Translations under genes and position numbers: made by a program
Assembly (NCBI GenBank): GCA_016840485.1
Contig: JAEOSG010000004.1
Span: forward strand, 1-41,933
Direction of reading: 5' to 3'
DNA: 41,933 nucleotides
Source of the DNA: Candidatus Baldrarchaeota archaeon
GTDB lineage: Archaea; Asgardarchaeota; Baldrarchaeia; Baldrarchaeales; DXJG01
Shown: positions 32,189 through 41,520 of the stretch, piece after piece
How positions within the stretch are numbered: position 1 is the first letter of the stretch
Layout of the letters: each line of letters begins with the position of its first letter
Notes under the pieces: generated by a model
The model's database searches: none
What the model was told of the DNA's origin: nothing
The model's input: only the letters and a program-made list of their open reading frames with translations

Positions 32189-34951
32189 TTGATCACTAAA
32201 TCTCAATTAAAGAACCTACTGACCGAAGAGAAGTATAAGGTAAATCTATTTAGAGAGGTAGGATTTATTAGAAAGCAGTGTGTAAAGTGCGGAGGTTTTT
32301 TCTGGACTTTGGACCCAGACAGAGCTACCTGTGGAGACCCTGTTTGTGAAAATGGTTACAAATTCATTGGTGAGCAAAAAGGTAACTGGGATTATCATGA
32401 AACTATTGAACGTTGGTGCAGTTTCTTTGAAAAACACGGACACAAAAGAATTAGGGAATATCCAGTTGTTGCACGTTGGAGAGATGATATAACATTTACT
32501 ATAGCTTCAATTGCCGATTTCCAACCATGGGTAGTAAGTGGGGTTGTAGACCCACCAGCAAATCCGCTTGTTGTTCCACAACCTTGTTTGAGGTTTGGAG
32601 GTAAGGGTTTTAATGATGTAGATAATGTTGGAAGAACCGGAAGACATTTTTCCCTTTTTGTAATGGGAGGACAACATGCCTTTAATTCAGATAAATGGAA
32701 AGGTTATTGGATGGATCGCTGTATAGAATTAAACTTCAAATTTTTGACTGAAGAGCTTAGAATACCTCAAGAAGAGATAACATATCGCGAAGATGTTTGG
32801 ATTGGTGGAGGAAACTTTGGACCATGCTTAGAAGCTTTTGCAAAAGGTCTTGAAATCGTTAATAACGTTTTCATGCAATATGAAGTGCTTCCCGACGGAA
32901 GTTATCGAGAAATGAAAATTAGGGTAATAGACGTTGGTTGGGGAATAGAAAGGATCTGCTGGTTTAGTCAAGGCACACCTACTGCCTACGAAGCAACTTT
33001 TGGTCCAGTTCTTGACTGGTTGAAATCACAGGTTGGTCTGAAAGTAGATGAAAAGTTGTTAAAGGAATACGTAATTTACACGGGAATGTTAGATGTTAGT
33101 GAAATGGGAAATATAGATGATATTAGGCGGAAAATTGCTGAACAAATTGGAGTAGATCATGAAGAATTAAAGAAAGAGTTAGAGCCGTTAGAGGCCCTTT
33201 ATGCAATAGCGGACCATACACGTGCTCTAATCTTCGCTATAGCTGATGGCGCATTACCATCCAATGTGGGAGGCGGTTACAATTTACGTACAATCTTGAG
33301 AAGAGCATTAAGTTTAAATGATCTTTATGGTTTTGAGATAGATTTTCTAGAACTATTTTATAGGCACATCGAGTATTTGAAGAAGACATATGAAAGAGTC
33401 TTAGAAGCAAAAGAAATAATAGATGACATATTCAGGATAGAGAAACAAAGATATTACGAAACATTAAAACGAGGGGAAAACTACGTTAAGAGGCTTCTAC
33501 TTAAGAAGAAAAAGTTAGAAAAAGATGATCTCATAGAACTTTACGAATCAAAGGGCATACAGCCAGAAACTGTACAGGAAATCGGTAGGAAAGTTGGCAT
33601 ACAAATAGATGTGCCATCAGATTTTTATGTAACCATTGGGGAAAAAAGAGAAAAAGGAGAAAAAGTACAAAAACAGATAGAAGAAGAATTAAAACGGTAT
33701 GTCGAACCACTTCCTCCAACAAAAGAATTATATTACGAAGATCCATATAAAACTGTTTTTGAAGCCAGAGTTTTGAAAGTTCTTCAAAATAAATATGTGG
33801 TATTGGATAAAACATGTTTTTATCCAATAGGTGGAGGACAGCTTTATGACACTGGAGAAATAAACGGTCACAAGGTTGTAAGTGTACAAAAAGTTAACCA
33901 CGTGATCGTACATGAGATAAGAGGACAAGTTACATTAAAGGAAGGGCAACGTGTTGAAGGGAGAATAGATTTAGAGCGTAGATTAGCTCTTATGCGTCAT
34001 CATACTGCGACTCACATAATTAATGAAGCAGCTAGACGTGTGTTGGGTAAGCATGTGTGGCAAGCTGGAGCGGAAAAACGGCCAGACAGGGCAAGATTAG
34101 ATATAACCCACTATAAACTTCCGTCGAAAGATGAGGTCAGAAAAATAGAGTTGCTAGCAAATAAAATAGTTATGGAGAATCGACCAGTACGTATTTTTTG
34201 GATGCCTAGAAACGAAGCAGAACAGAAATATGGATTTAAAATATATCAGGGAGGAGTAGTCCCAGGAAGGGACATAAGGATAATTGAAATAGAGAATTGG
34301 GATGTTGAAGCTTGTGGTGGACTTCACTGCGAAAACACCGGAAAAGTGGGTCCTATAAAGATAATTAAAGTAGAAAGAATCCAAGATGGTGTGGTTAGGA
34401 TAGAGTTTTGTGCAGGGTTAGCAGCTATCCACCAAATACAGCAACAGGAAGAAATACTTGAGAAAACAGCTACCGTATTTCGAGTTCCACTGACGCAAGT
34501 ACCTAGAACAGCTGAAAGATTCTTTAAAGAATGGAAGGAATTAAACAAGGAAATAGAAAAATTAAGAGCTCAGCTTTCCTCGATGATCGCTGAGAAAATA
34601 TTAAAGGAAACAAAAACAGTTAAGGGTCGCAAAATTATAGTTAAGAGATTAAACTTAAATGAAAAGGAATTAATTTCAATAGTTGAAAAAATACTCGAAA
34701 GGGAAAAGGAAGCAATAATAGTGTTAGGTGGAGGGGTAGACAGAGCCATAATTGTGGGAGGTACGAGGGGGCCATTTAAAACAGAGCTACTAAGCATAGT
34801 AAGAAGTAATTGTAAGGAACTTGGCGGCTCTGCCGGAGGAAAAGGAGAAATTATAATTGGTGGCGGTCCAAAAATACAACATTTAGATCAAGTACTTCAA
34901 AGGATCTTTCATCTAATAGCCGAAAAAGTAGAGCAACTTATTTCTTCATAA
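32189..34951 (+). CDS. alaS: Alanyl-tRNA synthetase (archaeal type)
   Basis: This 920-residue class II synthetase has the archaeal N-terminal extension with its own zinc site (QCVKCGGFFWTLDPDRATCG then PVCENGYKFIG). The catalytic core has motif 2 near WRDDITFTIASIADFQPW and RFGGKGFNDVDNVGRTGRH. The editing domain shows RHHTATHIINEAARR (HxxxH) and DVEACGGLHCENTG (CxxxH-like zinc site). The C-terminal C-Ala domain ends in GGSAGGKGEIIIGGG. The start is TTG at 32189, with GGTG about 8 nt before it. Every expected domain is present and the length is normal for archaeal AlaRS. Confidence 0.97.
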   Translation: MITKSQLKNLLTEEKYKVNLFREVGFIRKQCVKCGGFFWTLDPDRATCGDPVCENGYKFIGEQKGNWDYHETIERWCSFFEKHGHKRIREYPVVARWRDDITFTIASIADFQPWVVSGVVDPPANPLVVPQPCLRFGGKGFNDVDNVGRTGRHFSLFVMGGQHAFNSDKWKGYWMDRCIELNFKFLTEELRIPQEEITYREDVWIGGGNFGPCLEAFAKGLEIVNNVFMQYEVLPDGSYREMKIRVIDVGWGIERICWFSQGTPTAYEATFGPVLDWLKSQVGLKVDEKLLKEYVIYTGMLDVSEMGNIDDIRRKIAEQIGVDHEELKKELEPLEALYAIADHTRALIFAIADGALPSNVGGGYNLRTILRRALSLNDLYGFEIDFLELFYRHIEYLKKTYERVLEAKEIIDDIFRIEKQRYYETLKRGENYVKRLLLKKKKLEKDDLIELYESKGIQPETVQEIGRKVGIQIDVPSDFYVTIGEKREKGEKVQKQIEEELKRYVEPLPPTKELYYEDPYKTVFEARVLKVLQNKYVVLDKTCFYPIGGGQLYDTGEINGHKVVSVQKVNHVIVHEIRGQVTLKEGQRVEGRIDLERRLALMRHHTATHIINEAARRVLGKHVWQAGAEKRPDRARLDITHYKLPSKDEVRKIELLANKIVMENRPVRIFWMPRNEAEQKYGFKIYQGGVVPGRDIRIIEIENWDVEACGGLHCENTGKVGPIKIIKVERIQDGVVRIEFCAGLAAIHQIQQQEEILEKTATVFRVPLTQVPRTAERFFKEWKELNKEIEKLRAQLSSMIAEKILKETKTVKGRKIIVKRLNLNEKELISIVEKILEREKEAIIVLGGGVDRAIIVGGTRGPFKTELLSIVRSNCKELGGSAGGKGEIIIGGGPKIQHLDQVLQRIFHLIAEKVEQLISS

Positions 34952-35080
34952 TTTAGTTGTTAACCTACTACATGAATACTTTCAGTTAACTCTCTTTCCT
35001 TTTTACTTGTTAGTTTAAAAGAAATATTACGCCTAGAAAAACACAAAAGTAGAAATTCTAAGGAAAATCAGGGGATTAAA

Positions 35081-35263
35081 ATGAGACACTTATTTAAACA
35101 AGTGAGAATACACAAAATGTTGGAAATTATTGATGAAATGCTATTGAGAGGATTTAAGAAAGAATATTTGACAGAATATCTTACATTACGATACAATCCC
35201 ACAGAGTTAGCCGACGCATTAATTACACTAAGGAAAAATGTATTGGAAAGTTTCGCTGAGTAA
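35081..35263 (+). CDS. 60-residue helical protein of unknown function
   Basis: The ATG at 35081 has AGGGG about 7 nt upstream. The product (RHLFKQVRIHKMLEIIDEML, then a second helix pair with LTLRYNPTELADALITLRKN) is predicted to be three short helices with a basic start and an acidic end. It has no metal or membrane motifs. It lies 130 nt after alaS and converges on purA. I do not recognise the family. A small DNA- or RNA-binding helical bundle is possible. Confidence 0.65.
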   Translation: MRHLFKQVRIHKMLEIIDEMLLRGFKKEYLTEYLTLRYNPTELADALITLRKNVLESFAE

Positions 35264-35322
35264 TTATTGTTCGTTGAACCTTTCGAGGCTTAAGTGAAAT
35301 TATATCGTTAATATCACTGTGT

Positions 35323-36342
35323 TCATTTTAATTCAATTTCATCTCTTCGATCGATCATCGCATTTATCTCTGGTCCTGTTCCGATTAAAGTCACTGGAAC
35401 TCCTGTTTCATGCTCAATTTTTTCGATGAATTTTTTTGTTTCTGCTGGAAGTTCGTCATATTTCGTTACTCCACGAGTTTCTGGAAACACTATGTCAATT
35501 TTTGTTAATGCTATTTGTGTAGCTCCATTTAACATTACAGCTCTTTTTGCTAATTTGAAATTAAATGGAGCCGATCTTCTTTTCCTCCCGGTCACAGTTG
35601 CTATTTCTAGCCATCCTCTTTTCTTCGCCTCTTCCTCCGGTAGTTCGCCTTCAAGCGGTCCAGATCCTACCCTTGTTACATAGGCTTTAAAAACTACTAT
35701 CACATCATCGACTTTCGTAGGACCTATTCCCACATCAGAACAGGCAGCCGCTGCACATACGTCCTTTGACGTTACAAACGGGTAAGTACCATGATAAAGA
35801 GATAGGTAGGTACCTTGAGTGCCCTCGATAAGAACACCTTCTCCCCGGTCTAATGCTTCGTTAATTTCTAATGGTACATCCGTTAAATACGGCTGTAACT
35901 CTGGTATATCTTTAGCAATTTTTAGTCTTCTTAAAGCTCTCTCAGCGTTTGCGGGACCACATCCACTCCCGGTGCTGCCGATTTTCCCGTGTAAATGTGA
36001 GGATCCTTTATCTTCCTCTATATGTTTCCTCTCAATAACACCGCACTGATAGTCTATGCCAACGCGATCTTTGCAGTTTGTCTCTTCGATTTCCTTGAAA
36101 AAAACTTCTGGATTAACAAGTACGCCTGGACCTATTAGGAGCCTTGCTTTTTCATAGGCAAACCCGCTGGGAATTTGTCTTAGCTTAAAAAGTTTACCAT
36201 TAATAACTACGGTGTGACCTGCGTTTGTACCGACTCCAGCCCTAGCAATGACCGCTGGTTTATCTCTAAGAGCAAGATAGGATATAATTTTTCCTTTACC
36301 CTCGTCTCCGAAAAATCCACCAACAACCACTTCACATGGCAT
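35323..36342 (-). CDS. purA: Adenylosuccinate synthetase
   Basis: This 339-residue enzyme is of the short archaeal PurA type (bacterial forms are about 430). It couples GTP hydrolysis to IMP plus aspartate to give adenylosuccinate, the first step from IMP to AMP. Motifs: [19 protein letters not shown] (GTP loop with the catalytic Asp), [14 protein letters not shown] (catalytic His), [13 protein letters not shown] (IMP binding), [20 protein letters not shown] and [13 protein letters not shown]. It starts with ATG at 36342 and is divergent from pyrG across a 586-nt gap that holds two C/D guide RNAs. With pyrG it makes a nucleotide-synthesis pair. Confidence 0.97.
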   Translation of the reverse strand: MPCEVVVGGFFGDEGKGKIISYLALRDKPAVIARAGVGTNAGHTVVINGKLFKLRQIPSGFAYEKARLLIGPGVLVNPEVFFKEIEETNCKDRVGIDYQCGVIERKHIEEDKGSSHLHGKIGSTGSGCGPANAERALRRLKIAKDIPELQPYLTDVPLEINEALDRGEGVLIEGTQGTYLSLYHGTYPFVTSKDVCAAAACSDVGIGPTKVDDVIVVFKAYVTRVGSGPLEGELPEEEAKKRGWLEIATVTGRKRRSAPFNFKLAKRAVMLNGATQIALTKIDIVFPETRGVTKYDELPAETKKFIEKIEHETGVPVTLIGTGPEINAMIDRRDEIELK

Positions 36343-36548
36343 GCAAATCCCTCAGTTTGTGCTACCTTTTCTCTTATAAGCTTTTCCGTTTCATGCATAG
36401 GCCATCAAGTACCGAATGGACAAATTTAAGAAAATTAAAATTATATAGATTTGATCATTCTTAAGGCAATAATATTTAAGAAAAATAGGTATTTACTAGA
36501 TTTCAAGGTAGTAGATATCTTTTTAAACAGATTAGCATAATTTTAATT

Positions 36549-36612
36549 GGTTGGTCGATGATTGATGCTTCCGGCACTGATATGTGATGACAAGGCATTT
36601 GGATGAGGCCCT
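36549..36612 (+). ncRNA. Box C/D guide RNA 1 (2'-O-methylation)
   Basis: Elements in order: terminal stem GGTC (36553-36556), variant box C ATGATTG (36558-36564), a 12-nt guide, box D' CTGA (36577-36580), TATG, box C' GTGATGA (36584-36590), a 12-nt guide (36591-36602), box D as ATGA (36603-36606), and closing GGCC (36607-36610). The stem, bulge and G-A pairs fit the L7Ae kink-turn exactly. The usual box C G / box D C pair is replaced by U-A. From memory, the second guide (CAAGGCATTTGG) is complementary to the archaeal 23S stretch CCAAATGCCTTG next to E. coli U1939. The predicted methylated base would be the A equivalent to about 1938. Confidence 0.8.
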
Positions 36613-36711
36613 CAACTTAGCTTATTTTAAATTTAATTGTAGAATTATACTCGTAATTTTTAAGACTTAAAAGTAACAGAGTTTAGAAAAATATTTGCGC
36701 AAAATATTTGG

Positions 36712-36787
36712 TGCGGTCATGCTGCCCATTTCTCATCCTTGCTAGTGAATCTACAAGCTCATGAGACCGTCGTTTAATCATACCGCA
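36712..36787 (-). ncRNA. Box C/D guide RNA 2 (2'-O-methylation)
   Basis: On the minus strand, terminal stem TGCGG/CCGCA (36783-36787 with 36712-36716) encloses box C ATGATTA, a 12-nt guide AACGACGGTCTC, a D' box ATGA, a spacer, C' AGGATGA, a 12-nt guide GAAATGGGCAGC and box D ATGA. Like RNA 1, box C position 6 is U and box D position 1 is A, so the K-turn pair is kept by covariation. The first guide is complementary to AGACCGTCGT, which I recall from domain V of 23S/28S rRNA (…GACCGUCGUGAGACAG). The 19-nt D'-C' spacer is long. It is convergent with RNA 1. Confidence 0.7.
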
Positions 36788-36871
36788 ATATTACACATCA
36801 TGGTTGAAGTTAAATATTTATCGTAAAAATAGAATGATGATTTTTCAATTTCAAACAATATCTTAAAGTTC

Positions 36872-36890
36872 TTTATACCATCAATTTATA
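36872..36890 (+). promoter_or_regulatory. TATA region of pyrG
   Basis: Two overlapping TATA-like elements, TTTATAC and TTTATAC (in ctttataccatcaatttata), lie 40-57 nt before the TTG start of pyrG. Initiation is expected near 36900-36910, so the two guide RNA genes are not in the pyrG leader. Confidence 0.45.
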
Positions 36891-36928
36891 CATGTATTGG
36901 GTAGTTAATTTGTTATGGGGTGTGGAAC

Positions 36929-38630
36929 TTGACAAAGTATATATTTGTAACAGGTGGAGTGATGTCTGGTATCGGTAAAGGGGTTACCACAGCTTCGATA
37001 GCTAAACTTTTTCAATTTAGAGGATTCACTGTCGATGCTATAAAGATAGACCCTTAACACGGCTAGATTCGCCTAGCCGTGGGGGAATTTAAATGTTGAT
37101 CCAGGTACTCTTAACCCGATAGAACATGGAGAGGTTTTTGTAACTGAGGAAGTTTGGGAGTTTACACCGGCGGATGGATTTAAATTTAGAATATCTGAAA
37201 TTGACCAGGATTTTGGAACATATGAGCGGTTTTTGGATAAAAATATACATCCCTGCAATAATATTACTAGCGGCCAGGTTTATTTGTCAGTTATTCTTCG
37301 CGAAAGGATTGGAAAATATCTTGGTAAGACTGTTCAAATAATACCTCACATTACTGATGAAATAAAAAACAGAATCAGACAAGTTGCTATGAGAGAAAAA
37401 CCAGATATATTGATTATTGAAGTGGGAGGAACTGTAGGCGACATAGAGGCTATGCCTTTTCTTGAAGCCATAAGACAATTTCGACTGGAGGAACCTAAAG
37501 AAAATACTGCATTAGTTCACGTTACTCTTCTTCCCTTTCTCAAAACTGTTGGGGAGTTAAAGACTAAACCTACGCAACATAGCGTTAAAGTTCTTCAAGG
37601 CATGGGTCTTCAGCCTGATGTTATTGTTGGTAGAGCAGAAATTCCCCTAAATCAGAAAATAAAAGAAAAAATAAGTTTATACTGCAACGTTCCAGTAGAA
37701 GCTGTAATTTCAAATCCCGATACCGATTGTGTATATGAACTTCCACTTCTTTTTGAAGAACAGGGCCTTGGAGACTATCTGTCTAAAATCCTAAACCTTC
37801 AGAAACGCCCTCCCTCGCTTCAAAACTGGAAACAGGTCGTATACAAATTTAAGAATTTCAATGACACCGTGAAAATAGCAATGCCCGGTAAATACACAGC
37901 TATTATTGATAGTTATATTTCGATAAATGAAGCTCTAAAACACGCAGGGGCGCATCTAGGAGTAAAAGTATTACTTGAATGGATTGAAACTGAAATGTTT
38001 GAGGAAGATCCAGATAAATTAAGTATACTGGATAATTTTGATGGCATTCTTCTTACACCCGGTTTTGGTAAGAGAGGCGTAGAGGGTATGATTGCAACTG
38101 CAGATTATGCTATACTTAAGGGAAAACCATTCTTAGGAATATGTTTCGGTGCCCAACTTTTGTTCATAGCCTTTTGCAGAAGGGTATTAGGGTTAAAGAA
38201 TGCAAATAGTACGGAAATTGACCCAAACACACCACATCCTGTGGTTGATATGCTTCCAGAACAACGTAGGGTTGAGGCAAAGGGTGGAACCATGCGGCTA
38301 GGGGGACATAAGATTTACATTAAGAGGGGAACAAAGCTTTTCGAGGCCTATGGAAAGGAAGTCGTTGTAGAGAGATTTAGACATAGATATCATATTATTA
38401 AGAAATATGCAGAGAAAGCTGAAAGTAAAAACTTGGTTGTTTCAGCGTATGATGAAACTGGCAATATCATAAATGCGATAGAACTTGCTAATGATTCTTG
38501 GATTGTAGGAGTTCAATTCCATCCAGAGTTCAAAAGTAGACCTAATAGACCGTCTCCCATATACGTTTCATTCATCAAAGAGGCTCTAAAACATAAGAGA
38601 AATAGAAGGGGAGCAAACACTAATGTTTGA
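36929..38630 (+). CDS. pyrG: CTP synthase, split by a 31-nt BHB intron
   Basis: This enzyme makes CTP from UTP, ATP and glutamine. Exon 1 (36929-37056, TTG start, GGGGTG about 7 nt before it) codes for 42 residues, [20 protein letters not shown] to AIKIDP, then meets TAA. Exon 2 (37088-38630) resumes in another frame at [20 protein letters not shown]. Removing 37057-37087 gives GAC CCT TAT TTA AAT (DPYLN) and a 556-residue product. The synthetase domain (to about 285) shows [11 protein letters not shown] and [20 protein letters not shown]. The glutaminase domain has the nucleophile GICFGAQLL and GVQFHPEF. A 12-13-residue insertion ([12 protein letters not shown]) follows HGEVFVT. The stop overlaps the nurA start by 8 nt. 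Confidence 0.95.
37057..37087 (+). other. BHB intron in pyrG pre-mRNA
   Basis: The 31-nt intron has an inner hairpin of 9 bp (37058-37066 with 37073-37081, loop ATTCGC). The 4-bp central helix is CCCT of exon 1 (37051-37054) with GGGG of the intron (37082-37085). The 5' bulge is TA|A (37055-37057) and the 3' bulge is AA|T (37086-37088). Cuts after the second base of each bulge, as the archaeal EndA endonuclease makes, fall at exactly 37056/37057 and 37087/37088 and restore the frame. The outer helix is weak (A-T, G-T), a relaxed form tolerated by TACK-type endonucleases. Confidence 0.92.
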
Positions 38631-39777
38631 TTTGCAAAGACAAGTAAAAAATGTTGTAAAGAACCTCATAAAAATCGAAAAAAGTAAAGAAACTTTTTGC
38701 AACATCCTCAGATCCATTAAAAGAAAAGCAGAAATTTCTTTTTTGCCTAAAATTGGCCGGATGGATTTATTAGAAGATAAATTCACATATTCCGTGGTGC
38801 CTACCAGTCTTAAAGGTCTTTGCATAGCTGGAGTTGATGGTGGAATTGTTAGTCGATCTTTACATTGTGCTGATATGATTGTTACTAGGGCTGTAGCAGC
38901 TATTTTTAGATACGAATCTGAAAATGGCCCTTGTGTTGAATATTTCCCGGATAAGTTTCCAGAACCAAAAATAATAGTTAATATTACTCCGTTAAATAGA
39001 ATTAATTCAGAAATAAATGCTAATTTAGAGAGGCTTAAAGCTGAGTTAGAAGTAGCAATTAAGACTCAAGATGAATATACCATTGATGTAATTCTTCTTA
39101 ATGGATCACTCCTCCCGCAAGTTACAGATAAACCCTTTACCCCGAGTACACCGTTAACCAAAAAGTACGAAAAAATCATAGATTTATATGTAAAGTTATA
39201 TGAAAAATCCATGGAGACAAATACTATTTTAGCTGGAGTGATCGAGGACAGCAGAAGTACAAGATTCATGCAGATTATAAATAGAATACTTCCGCATATG
39301 ATTTATAAATATCCTGAACTCAGGGATCTATTAAATTTTGATTACAGACAAGTATTAAGACTAATGAGAGATTCAGATTTTTTATTCCGATTTTTGGACG
39401 TAGGCGAGAGAACTCTAACATTTCAATATTCCGAAAACCCGTACGAACACCCAATTCTAAAAGATTTAAAAAATAGAGGATGGAAGCAGCCAATTGCAGT
39501 TTTTTATCTTAAAACTGTGGAGTTTGATATTCCACTTCGAATAGAATATTTAACATCCAAATTTGACCCAATAACTTTAGCAAACAGGTTAGCTTCAATA
39601 ATTTATCCTCTTTCAAGCTATCATCCTGAGTACGCAACTCCTTCAGTCATAGTTGAAGCAGATGCAAGAGCAAGGCTCCTTGAATCAGACCTTGAGATCG
39701 TTTATGACAGTTTAGTTCATGCTATGGGGATGATACCCTCATTACTTAGACTTAGGCGAGATAGAAGACCATTTTAA
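38623..39777 (+). CDS. nurA: NurA 5'-3' nuclease
   Basis: This 384-residue nuclease works with the HerA translocase and Mre11-Rad50 in double-strand-break end resection. RNase H-like active-site features are IAGVDGGIVSRSLHCAD (catalytic Asp about residue 70), DVILLNGSLLP (second acidic strand) and the C-terminal IIYPLSSYHPEYATPSVIVEADARARL. The start ATG overlaps the pyrG stop by 8 nt, so nurA translation depends on the pyrG message, and on its splicing if coupling is tight. herA follows after 90 nt. The length fits the family. Confidence 0.93.
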   Translation: MFDLQRQVKNVVKNLIKIEKSKETFCNILRSIKRKAEISFLPKIGRMDLLEDKFTYSVVPTSLKGLCIAGVDGGIVSRSLHCADMIVTRAVAAIFRYESENGPCVEYFPDKFPEPKIIVNITPLNRINSEINANLERLKAELEVAIKTQDEYTIDVILLNGSLLPQVTDKPFTPSTPLTKKYEKIIDLYVKLYEKSMETNTILAGVIEDSRSTRFMQIINRILPHMIYKYPELRDLLNFDYRQVLRLMRDSDFLFRFLDVGERTLTFQYSENPYEHPILKDLKNRGWKQPIAVFYLKTVEFDIPLRIEYLTSKFDPITLANRLASIIYPLSSYHPEYATPSVIVEADARARLLESDLEIVYDSLVHAMGMIPSLLRLRRDRRPF

Positions 39778-39842
39778 CATCAGATTAGATACTGGTTTTT
39801 AGCGCCACTTTATCCTAACCGACTTATCACATAAGAAAGAAT

Positions 39843-39850
39843 TTTATAAT
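39843..39850 (+). promoter_or_regulatory. TATA box of herA
   Basis: TTTATAAT lies 18-25 nt before the herA ATG at 39868. This spacing predicts a leaderless herA transcript and gives herA its own promoter besides read-through from nurA. Confidence 0.45.
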
Positions 39851-39867
39851 GTTTTATTTTTAAAAGC

Positions 39868-41394
39868 ATGGGGATACCTGTGGAAAGAGAAATAGGAACA
39901 GTTATATGCACCAGTAATGGTCCGAGTGCTGTTGAATTCAACTTTGTAGTTACAAATACCTCCTTATCTGTGCCGGTTAGAACTGGTCAATTTGTTGAAG
40001 TTAGAACTGAAGAAGGAATGATGATTGCTCAGGTAACTGAAATTATAAAGACTAATAGGTATTTTATGCATGCTGAGGCGGTTAGAGAGTATGAGAAGGG
40101 AGGAAAACCGCTAACAACAATATTCCCAGTTGATAAATGGGAGTACATCATAGCTAAGGCGAAACCACTTGCAGTAAGCGTAAACGGGCAACTAGAAAGA
40201 GTAACTTTTCCGCCGTCACCGGGAGAAAAAGTTAAAATTGCAGATAAAGACACATTGGCAGAATTTTTAGGGTTAGATTTAGAAAATGGTGTAGAACTTG
40301 GCACGGTTCGCTATCATAATATACCAGCAAAGTTAAATCTCACAAGATTGCTTCAAAAGCATTTAGCCATCCTCGCAATTTCTGGAGCTGGTAAATCTTA
40401 TCTTGCATCCGTTTTGACGGAAGAATTATTGTTACGTGATCCATCGAAAGGAAGGGTTGCGGTTGTGATTATTGATGTTCATGGAGAATATGTTTCTTTT
40501 GCCGAAAAAATAAGTGACAACAATTATGTGGACTTTTCTGATAAAGCTTCCGTCTTTAAAAGTTCCTTCTTCCAAATAGCTGTTCCTCAAATAAGTGAAA
40601 GAATGTTTGGAGAATTTCAACCGCAAATGTCGCCAATTCAGATAAGGGAATTAGGTAGAATTTTAAAAAATCTTAAAAAGAGAATGTACAAAACAGGACT
40701 TCCTTATTCTCTTCAAGATGTTATAAAGGAAGTAGAACACGACGAGAAAATGAGCACACGAACAAAGGAAGCTCTTCTCGGATGGTTATACGACTTGGAA
40801 GATACAGGGCTTTTTGGACCTGTCGAATCTCCAAATTTAGAAAATATCGTAAAACTGGGCCGTGCAACAATAATTGACTTGAGTGAAACAATAAGCTTGA
40901 GAAATAAACAGATTTTAGTCTCGTATATTGCGCAAAGGCTTTTTGACATGCGTAAGCAGGAAAAAATACCACCATTTATTTTAATCCTAGAGGAGGCACA
41001 TCAATTTTGCCCCGAAGCGAGAAAGGAACTTGCAATATCGAAGAGTATTATTGAAACTATTGCTAGGGAAGGAAGGAAGTTTTTTGCATCTCTCTGCCTC
41101 ATAAGTCAAAGACCCGTAAAGCTGTCAACAACAGTACTATCACAGTGCAACACCCACATAATTCTTCGCATTACAAACCCCTATGACTTAAAACATATAG
41201 GTGAAAGTAGTGAGGGAATAGATAAAGCTGTGCTAGATGTTATCACAACTCTTAACGTAGGTGAGGCCCTAGTTGTAGGTGAAGCCGTAAACTTTCCACT
41301 GTTTATCAAAATTAGAAAAAGAAAAAGCAAAGAACCAAAACATGCGTTAAACTTAGAAGAAGTTGCAAGAATCTATGAAAGAATATTTACTTAA
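39868..41394 (+). CDS. herA: HerA DNA-translocating ATPase
   Basis: This 508-residue hexameric ATPase is of the FtsK/HerA family and pumps DNA through NurA during end resection. The N-terminal HAS-barrel (residues 1-130, GQFVEVRTEEGMMIAQVTEI) is followed by Walker A LAISGAGKSYLASVLTEEL (about 170-188) and Walker B FILILEEAHQFCPEA (about 370). The motif RSREGRKF-like IETIAREGRKFFASLCLISQRP holds the arginine finger and sensor. It lies directly after nurA, the standard archaeal pairing. mre11 and rad50 are not in this window. Everything needed for activity is present. Confidence 0.96.
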   Translation: MGIPVEREIGTVICTSNGPSAVEFNFVVTNTSLSVPVRTGQFVEVRTEEGMMIAQVTEIIKTNRYFMHAEAVREYEKGGKPLTTIFPVDKWEYIIAKAKPLAVSVNGQLERVTFPPSPGEKVKIADKDTLAEFLGLDLENGVELGTVRYHNIPAKLNLTRLLQKHLAILAISGAGKSYLASVLTEELLLRDPSKGRVAVVIIDVHGEYVSFAEKISDNNYVDFSDKASVFKSSFFQIAVPQISERMFGEFQPQMSPIQIRELGRILKNLKKRMYKTGLPYSLQDVIKEVEHDEKMSTRTKEALLGWLYDLEDTGLFGPVESPNLENIVKLGRATIIDLSETISLRNKQILVSYIAQRLFDMRKQEKIPPFILILEEAHQFCPEARKELAISKSIIETIAREGRKFFASLCLISQRPVKLSTTVLSQCNTHIILRITNPYDLKHIGESSEGIDKAVLDVITTLNVGEALVVGEAVNFPLFIKIRKRKSKEPKHALNLEEVARIYERIFT

Positions 41395-41520
41395 TCTACA
41401 TTTAACGCAACTCTAAAATTAAATTACAAGTCCAAGCTCATTTTAACAGACTATAAAGAAAATTAAAAGATCACATCTGCTCATTTATATTTAAAAGAGG
41501 ATGTAATAAGAGGGAAAAGG

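Noticed and set aside
35940-36342. Open frames antisense to purA and to other long genes
   Set aside because: They mirror the codon pattern of the true gene on the other strand, lack ribosome sites and match no family.
37093-37095. ATG just after the pyrG interruption as start of a second protein
   Set aside because: It is not in the frame of the downstream pyrG coding sequence. The first in-frame ATG is at 37233, which would omit about 48 conserved residues.
36929-38630. pyrG as a pseudogene or sequencing frameshift
   Set aside because: A simple frameshift would be 1-2 nt. Here exactly 31 extra bases form a complete BHB fold, both junctions fall on the predicted cleavage points, and the rest of the gene is intact.
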